DNA of 10,072 nt. It comes from an uncultured Saprospiraceae bacterium. Its GTDB lineage: Bacteria > Bacteroidota > Bacteroidia > Chitinophagales > Saprospiraceae. Position numbers and translations under genes: made by a program. The notes under the pieces are model-generated. The model was not told the DNA's origin. It made no database searches and was given only the letters and a program-made list of their open reading frames with translations. Numbering within the stretch: the first letter of the stretch is position 1; every line of letters starts with the position of its first letter. The stretch spans positions 1 to 10,072 of the forward strand of contig CALBVQ010000203.1 of assembly GCA_937969485.1 (NCBI GenBank), written 5' to 3'. Of the stretch, positions 1 through 7,143 are shown piece by piece.

Positions 1-2
1 GC

Positions 3-164
3 AAAGAGAATGGGAGCTCAACAGTTCTTTTGAAGCGCAGGCGTGGTCACCATCACGGTGAGCATCAAAAGAGCTGGACGTTCCCATTATCGAAGCAGTT
101 TAAGCTCGTAATAGATATCTTAATGCATATTTCGGGTTTAATACGAATAGAGGGGGGGACATAA
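3..164 (+). CDS. C-terminal end of an unidentified protein (5' end outside window)
   Basis: An open frame enters from the left edge and runs 53 codons to a TAA stop at 162-164. The peptide is basic, with a K-R-R-R stretch followed by a His-rich GHHHGEH segment, and ends in a mixed hydrophobic tail (FKLVIDILMHISGLIRIEGGT). I do not recognise the family. Support for it being real is that the frame stays open over the whole available length and that its stop codon sits on the first bases of a strong intrinsic terminator (163-195), which is where a gene end is expected. The other two plus-strand frames contain stops within the first 60 bases. A 53-codon open frame can occur by chance, so confidence is moderate, and no function is assigned. 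Confidence 0.5.
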   Translation, partial: KENGSSTVLLKRRRGHHHGEHQKSWTFPLSKQFKLVIDILMHISGLIRIEGGT

Positions 165-195
165 AAAGGGAGCAGAAAATTTCTGCTCCCTTTTT
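163..195. terminator. Strong bidirectional intrinsic terminator
   Basis: A perfect inverted repeat with GGGAGCAG / CTGCTCCC core arms, flanked by five A on the left and five T on the right. It therefore gives a stable hairpin followed by a U-run on both strands. It ends the partial plus-strand gene, whose stop codon overlaps it by two bases, and can also stop transcripts from the minus-strand EGF lipoprotein gene that ends at 301. No coding frame is evident between 196 and 300. Confidence 0.9.
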
Positions 196-300
196 CGTCC
201 TTAGAATTTCTTGAAAGTACCGTATGTTATGGTCTTTTTCAGACATTCAAAAACAGAATTGAAATCATTGATGAATTGCATCAATTTTGGTTCAATTTTT

Positions 301-783
301 TTATTCTCTGTCTAACGTACCACTGCAAGAAAGAGGCTGTCCATCTATTGTTTGGTTAAGCATCATAGTTACTTGATCCTCAGATGTGAAAGTAAAATCT
401 ACTTGTAGAGTAATCATAATTCCCAAGAAATCTATATCTCTTACTGGAGAACTAGCAATGTTTCCAGTTAAAGTTAGGGTGTCAAGGAATGTCGGATCAA
501 ATGCATCTGTCATTAATAACTGATTAACAGTTGGTCCTGCACTGAAAATAATCGATTGATCAGCAGGGTCTTCTCCAGGACAAGTAAGTGCACCGTTGAA
601 AGTTCCATAATACTTTGCTCGAGCTTCTGTCTCACATGCTGTTCCTTCGTATCCTTCGTCACATAGGCATGTTCCGTCATCGCATACTCCGTTATCTCCG
701 CAAACGATGTCAGCGCAGGGATCAGTGCATGAGAACATAAACAAGGAAAAACAAAATAGTGATAGTGTAATAAAGTGTTTCAT
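301..783 (-). CDS. Putative lipoprotein with one EGF-like domain
   Basis: 160 residues starting at ATG. Residues 1-18 are a short hydrophobic signal (MKHFITLSLFCFSLFMFS) followed by Cys19, the likely lipidated residue. The lipobox is loose (M-F-S-C), as is often tolerated in Bacteroidota. Residues 23-50 carry six cysteines (23, 28, 34, 39, 41, 50) in C-x4-C-x5-C-x4-C-x-C-x8-C order, with the terminal G-Y-E-G motif of an EGF-like module. Residues 55-160 contain two further Cys (in LTCPGED and LSCSGTL) and alternating hydrophobic/polar stretches, suggesting a beta-rich domain of unknown family that these Cys may bridge. The protein is probably anchored in a membrane and exposed to the periplasm or surface, perhaps for protein or glycan contact; that role is inference. 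The gene has its own promoter and shares the terminator at 163-195. Gene call is firm, function is not. Confidence 0.8.
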   Translation of the reverse strand: MKHFITLSLFCFSLFMFSCTDPCADIVCGDNGVCDDGTCLCDEGYEGTACETEARAKYYGTFNGALTCPGEDPADQSIIFSAGPTVNQLLMTDAFDPTFLDTLTLTGNIASSPVRDIDFLGIMITLQVDFTFTSEDQVTMMLNQTIDGQPLSCSGTLDRE

Positions 784-811
784 ATATAAAGTTATTTAAA
801 GATTTCGATCG

Positions 812-843
812 TAAAGTTAGATATATTAGGGTTGATAATCAAG
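812..843 (-). promoter_or_regulatory. Candidate Bacteroidota-type promoter of the EGF lipoprotein gene
   Basis: On the minus strand CTTG (840-843) is followed after 20 bases by TAACTTTA (812-819). This matches the Bacteroidota consensus TTTG-N19-21-TAnnTTTG with one mismatch in each box. A transcript would begin near 805 and leave a leader of about 22 bases before the ATG at 783. Found by eye only. Confidence 0.45.
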
Positions 844-956
844 ACCTAATTCTGTTAGTGCATTACAAGAACGCACTGTGGTAATCCATCATTAATGATT
901 GTGAATCATAAACTTAGTAGGAGTACTAGCTTGTGAGTTTCATATATTATGATTTA

Positions 957-1017
957 AAGTCCGTTTTTTAGGACTTAACAAATAAGGCTTTTTCCCTACT
1001 TTGGGCGTAAGCCCAAA
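957..1017. other. Hairpin-bearing spacer downstream of the rhodanese gene
   Basis: Two small inverted repeats lie here: AAGTCC/GGACTT (957-962 and 971-976, T-rich loop) and TTTGGGC-GTAA-GCCCAAA (1000-1017). The second is about 35 bases past the stop of the minus-strand operon and may act as its 3' end, but no U-run follows it on the minus strand, so it is not a textbook intrinsic terminator. The GCC of the second hairpin could alternatively pair with GGC at about 986-988. I see no gene in 844-1051. Confidence 0.4.
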
Positions 1018-1051
1018 TACCTCTCAAATAGCAACTAGTGAAGTTACAGAC

Positions 1052-1357
1052 TTATTTATCCGCAAATCTTCTTTGCCACTCAAGCATACCACCTACGAGA
1101 TTACGGACGTTGGTGTAGCCGTTCTGCTCGAGGAACTGTTTTGCCATTCCTGATCTTCCACCACTACGGCAGTAAGTCACTAATTCAGCATCTTTGTCTT
1201 GAGGAATTTCATTCAGTCGTACTGGCAGGCTCCCAAGAGGGATCAATGAACCACCTACGTTAAATTCTTCGTGTTCGTAAGGTTCTCTTACGTCTATTCT
1301 CGGGACATTTTCTCCTGCTTCAATACGCTCTTGAAGCTCATCTACCATGATATCCAT
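1052..1357 (-). CDS. Single-domain rhodanese (sulfurtransferase-like) protein
   Basis: 101 residues and one rhodanese domain with no signal peptide, so probably cytoplasmic. Hallmarks are I-D-V-R-E (21-25) near the N terminus, the active-site loop C63-R-S-G-G-R-S69 with the persulfide-accepting cysteine, and the C-terminal N-L-x-G-G-M-x-x-W signature (86-94). Such domains accept sulfane sulfur as a Cys persulfide and pass it to thiol acceptors; the donor and acceptor here cannot be read from sequence. The length is typical of stand-alone GlpE/PspE-like domains. It is the last gene of the minus-strand operon, starting 17 bases after the PASTA gene stop. The first ATG is preceded by GAAGAG, a plausible ribosome site; a second in-frame ATG lies three codons later. 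Its link to cell-wall genes is positional only. Confidence 0.92.
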   Translation of the reverse strand: MDIMVDELQERIEAGENVPRIDVREPYEHEEFNVGGSLIPLGSLPVRLNEIPQDKDAELVTYCRSGGRSGMAKQFLEQNGYTNVRNLVGGMLEWQRRFADK

Positions 1358-1374
1358 CTCTTCGTTTCTTTTAA

Positions 1375-2223
1375 TTAATTACAATCTTGGGGTTTCGTAG
1401 CACTTATGACTACATTTATTTGTTCTCCTATAAATATTCTCCTGTCAGGTGAATAAGGAGGGAACTGATCAATTATATATGCGCTTTCGCGATCTTCAAT
1501 TTTACCTTGTTCACTTATCGTTCCTAGCCTTAATTTAGCACCGTCTTCTAGCATGAATTGAGCTGCAGCAAGGGATTCACATCGTAAATCTGGAATACTA
1601 ATTTCAAGGCCTCGTTGTTCACTCAGAACGAAATCTAATGTTCCACCTTTCTCAATTTTTACGTTGTTTTTACGCCCGTCAATGTCGACGATCAAGTCAC
1701 CATTGTAGTATACCTCAAGGATGTGATTAGGTTCTCCTTGATCATAGGCATAACCTTTTATTCTTGAATTAATCTTCATTAAACTCAGCTCCTTTTTCTT
1801 CTGTTCGTATTCTCGGCCGTATAATTCGGGTAAGGACTTCAAGCGAATCTGATCGCTTTTGTACTTAGTCACGGTTACGTATACTTTTCTATTTTCTTTA
1901 ACCGTGGAATTAGCTTTGGGATTTTGGTTGATAATTATTCCTCCCGGTTTTCCTACAATGTGGGTGCTGTCATCGACAATGATCTGGAAAGTCTTTTCTT
2001 CTGAAAGCTCAGTAGCTTTCACTAGATGCATATCGATGAAGTCCGGTAACGTCAATTGCTGGCCGTGATTCGTGTACGATCTCAAAAAGAAGTGCAGTAT
2101 CAGGAACAATCCCAATAGCACAAGGCCCATGTAGAGCAGATTTTTAAAAAATACCTTGGTTGTCAAAAATCGAAAAAGTTTGATTATATAAATCGGTTCA
2201 GACTTTGTTTCCTTGTCTTTCAT
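1375..2223 (-). CDS. Membrane-anchored PASTA-domain protein (no kinase domain)
   Basis: 282 residues from the ATG at 2223. An in-frame TTG three codons upstream is less likely. A cytoplasmic basic N terminus (about 1-27) precedes one membrane helix (about 28-47, LLYMGLVLLGLFLILHFFL). The rest should be periplasmic and reads as three PASTA-like repeats at roughly 57-120, 126-203 and 206-279, the first and third opening with the typical (L/I)PD(F/L). PASTA modules in Ser/Thr kinases and penicillin-binding proteins contact muropeptides or glycan strands; no kinase or transpeptidase domain is present here. Its start overlaps the end of the ligase gene by 26 bases, implying translational coupling. 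A PASTA protein directly downstream of ddl is an arrangement I know from Bacteroidota, usually with a pseudouridine synthase gene next; here a rhodanese takes that place. A role as a wall-precursor sensor or scaffold is inference. Confidence 0.88.
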   Translation of the reverse strand: MKDKETKSEPIYIIKLFRFLTTKVFFKNLLYMGLVLLGLFLILHFFLRSYTNHGQQLTLPDFIDMHLVKATELSEEKTFQIIVDDSTHIVGKPGGIIINQNPKANSTVKENRKVYVTVTKYKSDQIRLKSLPELYGREYEQKKKELSLMKINSRIKGYAYDQGEPNHILEVYYNGDLIVDIDGRKNNVKIEKGGTLDFVLSEQRGLEISIPDLRCESLAAAQFMLEDGAKLRLGTISEQGKIEDRESAYIIDQFPPYSPDRRIFIGEQINVVISATKPQDCN

Positions 2224-4858
2224 TCTCTGCAAATTCTAAAATTTTATCAATAAATTCATACGGCTTATAGCCATTTATTGCGCATTGATGAAAAATACAA
2301 GTTGCCGGTGTCATGCCTGGCAATGAATTTACCTCAATAATAATAGTTTCTACTTTATTATTTTCGTAAATCCTTACAAATGCGTCAATTCTTGCGTATC
2401 CTTTAACCTTTAGTATCCTTGCTGCACGTTCAAGATCTGCCTTGACTTTTGCACTGATAATATCGTACTTTTCCTTGTCCCTGCTGAATCGAGCTGGGGT
2501 AATATTTTGCCCTTCACCAGCTAAAAATTTCTCCTCCAAAGATAAAATTTCTCCGCTGCTCAATGCTTCACTAGGTTCAAACATTTCATATTGAATATCG
2601 CCGTGTTCGTCGATATGCGTCAATAAGCCACCAGTAATTTCTAGGAAGTGACTTGCGTTCTGCGATGTAATAAGGCTTTCGCCCAAAATGTTGGTTTTTC
2701 TCGGGAATTCTTCGTTGTCGGACAGATCGAGCACGTTTCTTATTTCTCTACCCAAGGTTTCTTCGTTTCGAAAAATACCATCCAAGTAGGCTGTAAGTTC
2801 ATCATCAGTCTTGATCATTTTCACAGCACTGGAACATCCATCGTCCACGGGTTTGAGGATGAAAGGGAACTGAAACGTGTTTTTAAGTTCATTAGCTACC
2901 GTGGATGTGCTATTTTTATCAAGCAGTAGCTGGTCCGCAGTAATAAAACCATGTTCTTTAAGGGTTTGTAAAGTCTGGAACTTATCTATTGTGATGTGAG
3001 CAGATTCATAGTCAGAACCGTTATATGGAATCCCTACTTCCTTGAGTTTCTTTTGTAAACTTCCATCTTCACCCGGTCGTCCATGCAATGCTATGAAAGC
3101 CATTTCTACCTTGTCTGCAAGTTGGGAGAAACTTAATTGGACTGGCTCGTTTACAGCTGAAGTACTGCTGTATTTCGAGGTGATGTCAATGTTTGCAGTT
3201 CGTATCTCTTCGACAACTGGATGTACATTGTAATGAAGTATCTTATCTCTGATATCATCCGCATTGTCCTTTAACAATAATGGAATAGGGATTTCATATA
3301 GGTCGTATGACTCTTGATTTCCCAAAAGGAATACAGGTATAGGGTTGTACTTAGCTGAAGAAGCAAGTTTCTCGTAGATGTTACGACCACTCTCTACACT
3401 AATGTGCCGTTCGAAGGAATAACCTCCAAATATCACGGCAATATTCTTTTTATCTTGTTTGGCTGCTTTTGCTCCTGCAAGATCATTGTCTAGCTTCGTA
3501 AGCAATTCAGCACTTGAGCTCTTAGTCGTCTCGTTCATCAACCGCTCATTAAATGAATTACGAATGATGAAAGTTAGAAATTGCGAAGGATTAAGTCCTA
3601 TTTCGGCCGCTTGATGGAAGAAGAATGAGGAAGGCAACATCCCTGAAGTGGTATTGGGATCATTCAGGAAAATCTTATCATCGAGACTATAGAAACCGTC
3701 TATTCGAGCGTACACTTGGAAATTTAGAAAGACGAATAACTTTTTACACTCGTCTAGTATTCTTTGGAGCTTTTCATCTTCGAGATCAATGGGAGTGATT
3801 TTCCTAGATAAACCAGGTAGGTACTTCGACTTGTAATCGTAGAGTTCGGTTTGCTTGGCAATCTCAGTGGGAGGAAGGGCAACGATGTCTCCATTGTCTT
3901 TACGCATAACGATGCAAGAAAACTCCCTCCCGCGAATGAAGCTTTCGATGACTACTTTGGATTCAGTAAGGTGACCTTCTAGGAAAATATCCTTTTGATC
4001 AAGGGCGGTGTTGTCTATTTCTAGCAGTAACTGGTCCGGATGAAATATTGTCTTTCCATTCACATCAACTGGAAAACCCACTCCGCTTCGGATATCAATA
4101 ATCTCTTGGATTTCTTTGATTCTTTCTTCAGCACTTAGGGAATTCCACCATTTGTGTTCGATTGTTTCTTGAAAGAATGCCGCACTTATCTTTTGGGCGA
4201 AAGCCCTTTCTCCATTATCTTCCATCAAAATAGAAACCCCTATCGAGGAACCTTGATTTGCTGGACGGATCACGAGTGGAAAACCTATTTTTTTAGAAGC
4301 GCTCTCATACAATGACTTTTGTGAATTGGCGTTCCATTCGTTTTTCTTGATCACAATCATTTCAGGAACATCGAAGCCAGCATGTCCCATCAGCGTTTTC
4401 TGGATAGATTTATCCATACCCATTGCACTAGCCATGATCCCGCTTCCTGTGTATGGCATATTTATATTTTCGAGTAGACCTTGGATTACTCCATCTTCAC
4501 CAAACTGACCGTGAAGGGCAAGAAAGGCAATGTCCATGTACTGCCCCAATTCTTCAATTGTCAGTAATTTTCCTACGGAAGCCGGAATTTCCTTACCCGC
4601 ATCAGGCATTGAATCAATGTAGATTTGGAAATTGTGCTGAGACGGAGGTTGGGCAGAAACTGGTGGGTAAAAGTCACGAATCGTTCCTTTGTACACGTAC
4701 TCCCAGTCGAGCAAGATAAAATTCTTATGACTATCGATAAAGATAGGCACTGCCTCGAACAAGGACTTATTCAAGTTGTCGTAAACCGTTCGTCCACCTG
4801 CAAAAGAAATTTCACGTTCACGTGACGGTCCACCGAATAAAATGCCTACTTTGATCAT
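2198..4858 (-). CDS. ddl: Tandem (double-length) D-alanine--D-alanine ligase
   Basis: 886 residues containing two Ddl units, against one unit of about 300-370 residues in ordinary Ddl. The enzyme joins two D-Ala with ATP for peptidoglycan precursors in the cytoplasm. Unit 1 (about 1-435) has G9-G10-x-S-x-E13-R-E, ALHG (114-117), MDK (148-150), R198-P-A-N-Q-G-S204-S, Y-D-Y-K-S-K345-Y346, ARID (384-387) and D400-P-N402. Unit 2 (about 471-880) has G478-G-x-S-x-E483-R-H, ALHG (590-593), IDK (624-626), K669-P-V-D-D-G-C675-S, E-E-K777-F778, ARID (822-825) and E842-V-N844-S-L-P-G-M. A linker rich in Ser, Lys and Ala joins them (about 436-470). By comparison with E. coli DdlB, unit 1 keeps the Glu-Ser-Tyr triad but has Arg for an ATP-binding Lys and Asp for a metal-ligand Glu. 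Unit 2 keeps those but has Cys and Phe for the triad Ser and Tyr. First gene of the operon with the PASTA and rhodanese genes. The ATG start is directly supported by the opening IKVGILFGG strand. Confidence 0.93.
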   Translation of the reverse strand: MIKVGILFGGPSREREISFAGGRTVYDNLNKSLFEAVPIFIDSHKNFILLDWEYVYKGTIRDFYPPVSAQPPSQHNFQIYIDSMPDAGKEIPASVGKLLTIEELGQYMDIAFLALHGQFGEDGVIQGLLENINMPYTGSGIMASAMGMDKSIQKTLMGHAGFDVPEMIVIKKNEWNANSQKSLYESASKKIGFPLVIRPANQGSSIGVSILMEDNGERAFAQKISAAFFQETIEHKWWNSLSAEERIKEIQEIIDIRSGVGFPVDVNGKTIFHPDQLLLEIDNTALDQKDIFLEGHLTESKVVIESFIRGREFSCIVMRKDNGDIVALPPTEIAKQTELYDYKSKYLPGLSRKITPIDLEDEKLQRILDECKKLFVFLNFQVYARIDGFYSLDDKIFLNDPNTTSGMLPSSFFFHQAAEIGLNPSQFLTFIIRNSFNERLMNETTKSSSAELLTKLDNDLAGAKAAKQDKKNIAVIFGGYSFERHISVESGRNIYEKLASSAKYNPIPVFLLGNQESYDLYEIPIPLLLKDNADDIRDKILHYNVHPVVEEIRTANIDITSKYSSTSAVNEPVQLSFSQLADKVEMAFIALHGRPGEDGSLQKKLKEVGIPYNGSDYESAHITIDKFQTLQTLKEHGFITADQLLLDKNSTSTVANELKNTFQFPFILKPVDDGCSSAVKMIKTDDELTAYLDGIFRNEETLGREIRNVLDLSDNEEFPRKTNILGESLITSQNASHFLEITGGLLTHIDEHGDIQYEMFEPSEALSSGEILSLEEKFLAGEGQNITPARFSRDKEKYDIISAKVKADLERAARILKVKGYARIDAFVRIYENNKVETIIIEVNSLPGMTPATCIFHQCAINGYKPYEFIDKILEFAENERQGNKV

Positions 4859-4945
4859 GTATCGTCTTATATTTCATTATGCTAACACTACTAAATAACA
4901 ATTAGTGCCAATTGAATTCTTAGTAATAATCGATTAGTGAAGGTA

Positions 4946-4971
4946 AATATTACTTTCGCAAAGATAATATT
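4946..4971 (-). promoter_or_regulatory. Palindrome overlapping the putative ddl promoter
   Basis: The arms AATATTA (4946-4952) and TAATATT (4965-4971) enclose a second short pair CTTT/AAAG with a one-base bulge. On the minus strand the right half contains TATCTTTG (4959-4966), an exact TAnnTTTG -7 box; no convincing -33 box precedes it. A start near 4952 would leave a leader of about 94 bases ahead of ddl. A dyad lying on the -7 box in a divergent intergenic region would suit a repressor site affecting ddl and possibly the MATE gene. The operator idea is inference. Confidence 0.4.
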
Positions 4972-5041
4972 TCATATTATAAAAATAAATAATTCATAAA
5001 GACTTAATTTTGTGTGTTACTTGAGTTAAAATAAATTAGTG

Positions 5042-6328
5042 ATGAGGATCAACAAAGAGATATTAAGATTAGCTATTCCGAATATACTCAGTAATATTTC
5101 AGTGCCGTTGATTTCTTCAGTGGATACTGGGCTTATGGGCTATCAGTCGATGGGGCATCTAGCTGCTGTAGGAGCGGCATCAATGATATTTAACTTTCTG
5201 TATTGGAACTTTGGTTTTTTGAGAATGGGGACGACAGGATTGGTTGCGCAAGCTTATGGTAGGAAAGACGAGCAAGAAAAATCTAGAGTGTTTTTTCAGG
5301 CAGTCATAATTGCTTTATTGATCAGTGGTTTGCTTATTGTATTCCAAAATCAGCTTGGTGACTTGGGGCTTTCGTTTATGAACTTAGATGGTGATTTGGC
5401 GGGATTAAGTAGGGAATATTTCAATGTCAGAATATGGGATGCACCGGCTACACTTTTGATTTACATAATTATGGCTTGGTTTTTCGGTAATCAGAATGCC
5501 TTTATTCCTTTGTTGCTTACAGTGGTTATTAATGTAGTGAATATAGTAACGAGTGTGATTTTTGTGAAGTACATGGATATGGGCATTGGGGGAGTGGCAC
5601 TCGGTTCGGTGATTGGTAATTATGTGGGAGTCACAGTGGGCTTGATTGCCATGGCATGGAAGCAACCAGTGATTCTTCGTTCGATTGCAGATTGGAAGTC
5701 GGATTTTCTTCGCTTCTTTCAAGTTAATAAAGACATATTTCTTCGGACGGTTTTATTGTCGTGCACTTTTTTCATGATGTATTCCCAAAGCATAATTTTT
5801 GGTCAGTTGTCGTTAGCTGTGATGGTGGTCGTATTACAATTTACTAACTGGATGTCTTATGCAATTGATGGTTTTGCTTATGCTTGTGAATCGCTAGTAG
5901 GCAAGTATGTAGGTGAAGGGAATTCAGTTTTGTTAAATGCGACGATAAAAAAGTGCTTTCAATTTGCTTTTGGTTTTGCCTTGATGTTTAGTGCTCTGTA
6001 CGGAGTTTTTCCTGGTTTGTTGAGTAAAGTCTTCACTTCGGATATGGAGGTAATTGAATATATGGTATCTCTTCGATGGTGGTTGTTGATCATACCATTG
6101 ATAGGGTTTGCTTCGTATATATGGGATGGGATTTTTGTTGGTCTTACTGCTTCCAAAGCCATGAGAAATACTATGGCGATTTCTTTTGCTGTGTTTTTGT
6201 TGGTTTATTACGGAACGAGAGAGTGGCTGGGGTTTCAAAGTTTGATTCTTGCGTTGTGCCTGTATCTTCTTGCTCGGGCTTTCGCCCAAAGTTTTCTCTA
6301 TTTTAAGTATGGTGAGGAGTTGAGGTAG
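5042..6328 (+). CDS. MATE-family multidrug/cation efflux transporter (DinF-like)
   Basis: 428 residues from the ATG at 5042; a GTG one codon earlier is also in frame. The protein is almost entirely hydrophobic helices, compatible with the 12-segment MATE fold. The N terminus (EILRLAIPNILSNISVPLISSVDTGLMG) matches the first MATE helix with its conserved Pro and Asp, followed by L-A-A-V-G-A-A and the G-T-T-G-L-V-A-Q-A-x-G loop (about residues 62-73) typical of the DinF/NorM group. The second half repeats the pattern (residues about 235-428). Family members export cationic drugs or metabolites from the cytoplasm in exchange for Na+ or H+; substrate here is unknown. It is divergent from ddl across a 183-base spacer with an A/T-rich leader, and its 3' end faces the transposase gene. 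The length is slightly short for the family but nothing looks truncated. Confidence 0.9.
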   Translation: MRINKEILRLAIPNILSNISVPLISSVDTGLMGYQSMGHLAAVGAASMIFNFLYWNFGFLRMGTTGLVAQAYGRKDEQEKSRVFFQAVIIALLISGLLIVFQNQLGDLGLSFMNLDGDLAGLSREYFNVRIWDAPATLLIYIIMAWFFGNQNAFIPLLLTVVINVVNIVTSVIFVKYMDMGIGGVALGSVIGNYVGVTVGLIAMAWKQPVILRSIADWKSDFLRFFQVNKDIFLRTVLLSCTFFMMYSQSIIFGQLSLAVMVVVLQFTNWMSYAIDGFAYACESLVGKYVGEGNSVLLNATIKKCFQFAFGFALMFSALYGVFPGLLSKVFTSDMEVIEYMVSLRWWLLIIPLIGFASYIWDGIFVGLTASKAMRNTMAISFAVFLLVYYGTREWLGFQSLILALCLYLLARAFAQSFLYFKYGEELR

Positions 6329-6338
6329 TTCCTGGCTA

Positions 6339-6389
6339 AGGCGCAATGCTGAGGCGCAATGATGAGGCGCCTGTGCCTTTTTTGCGCCT
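6339..6389 (+). terminator. GC-rich tandem/inverted repeat between convergent genes, possible terminator
   Basis: AGGCGCAATG occurs at 6339 and 6352 and AGGCGC again at 6365, a 13-base period. TTGCGCCT (6382-6389) is the inverted partner of AGGCGCAA. On the plus strand a short AGGCG...TGCCT stem followed by six T (6378-6383) could end the MATE transcript, which stops only 10 bases before the repeat. The same palindrome lies immediately 3' of the transposase gene and may be part of its mobile unit; that reading is inference. Confidence 0.5.
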
Positions 6390-6392
6390 ATT

Positions 6393-7109
6393 CTATCTTT
6401 TCTTTTGGCCTTTCCAGTTTGAGGGGTTGTTGTGGATATATTGTGATATGCGTTCAAAGGCTATTTTATTTCGGATGATTACGTCATGATATCTAGGTAG
6501 CCAGGCGAAGTCTGGGTTTATTTTTCTTGCGTTTTTAGTTACCCCTACCTTAAAACCTCTAATGACCGATGCGAGATTTTTTGATTGAGGAGCAAATTTG
6601 TTTTTATAATCCGCTGGTTTGTTTGATACAATTTCTTTAAAACTAAGAACAGTTTCTCTAAAGGCAATTGGGTCAATTCTATCTTCCCAGTTTATTGCAA
6701 AAATTGAGTTGATTTCGTCATTGGAATCTTTTTTGTCAGTAGATAGAAGCTCGTTATTTAATTTCGAATCTAATTTTGAAAACTTATTACTGGAAGCTTT
6801 ATGTTTAGAGGGTGGGTCTACAAAACTATCATTGCCTGACTTATCAATGATTACTATTCCATGAATATGGTCAGGCATAATAATATGCACTCCCAATTTT
6901 ACAAATGGAAAATGATCTGGTATTTCAAGCCAACAAGCATTTGCTATTTCTCCTATTGGTGACGGTTCTAACTTTTTATTTTTGATTTCACCAAAGTATT
7001 TTCTGCGATTTTTGGTTACTATAGTTATGAAGTAAGCTCCATTCCCACTGTAGTTCCACCAAGTGGCTCTAGTGGATTCGATTCTATATTTATTATTGAA
7101 AAGTGTCAT
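6393..7109 (-). CDS. REP-associated tyrosine transposase (RAYT, IS200-like Y1 HUH family)
   Basis: 238 residues from the ATG at 7109; the open frame extends upstream only through a TTG. The N terminus MTLFNNKYRIESTR...YFITIVTKNR is characteristic of Bacteroidota Transposase_17/RAYT proteins. The HUH motif is H81-I-H83 in MPDHIHGIVII. The C-terminal part has V-I-R-G-F-K-x-x-V-T and Y224-I-H-N-N-P, whose tyrosine is the likely nucleophile for single-strand DNA cleavage. Between the halves is a Ser/Lys/Asp/Asn-rich insert (about 86-140) that makes the protein longer than many family members. All motifs are intact and there is no frameshift. Relatives act on short imperfect palindromes (REPs) scattered in the host genome. 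Whether its substrate is the repeat at 6339-6389 or the palindromes at 7891 and 9961 is not shown by the sequence. Convergent with the MATE gene. Confidence 0.9.
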   Translation of the reverse strand: MTLFNNKYRIESTRATWWNYSGNGAYFITIVTKNRRKYFGEIKNKKLEPSPIGEIANACWLEIPDHFPFVKLGVHIIMPDHIHGIVIIDKSGNDSFVDPPSKHKASSNKFSKLDSKLNNELLSTDKKDSNDEINSIFAINWEDRIDPIAFRETVLSFKEIVSNKPADYKNKFAPQSKNLASVIRGFKVGVTKNARKINPDFAWLPRYHDVIIRNKIAFERISQYIHNNPSNWKGQKKR

Positions 7110-7143
7110 TGTGATGTGAAATAAACTGTAGTTTTTCAAGGAT

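Noticed and set aside
2648..4825. Several plus-strand frames of 60-93 codons inside ddl
   Set aside because: All lie antisense to the continuous 886-codon ligase frame with intact motifs and have no plausible protein features.
2198..4858. Interpretation of the double ligase as two adjacent genes with a missed stop
   Set aside because: The frame is continuous through a Ser/Lys/Ala-rich linker with no stop, no internal ATG with a convincing ribosome site at the domain junction, and no frameshift.
5026..5040. TAAATTAG with an upstream TTTTG as a MATE promoter
   Set aside because: The spacing fits, but the -7-like box ends one base before the ATG, so the transcript would begin inside the coding sequence.
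5933..6457. Long minus-strand open frame (174 codons) opposite the MATE gene
   Set aside because: It is antisense to a clear 12-helix transporter, its peptide is basic and low in complexity with no recognisable motif, and it runs past the MATE stop into the GC-rich repeat. It is a shadow of the MATE codon usage.
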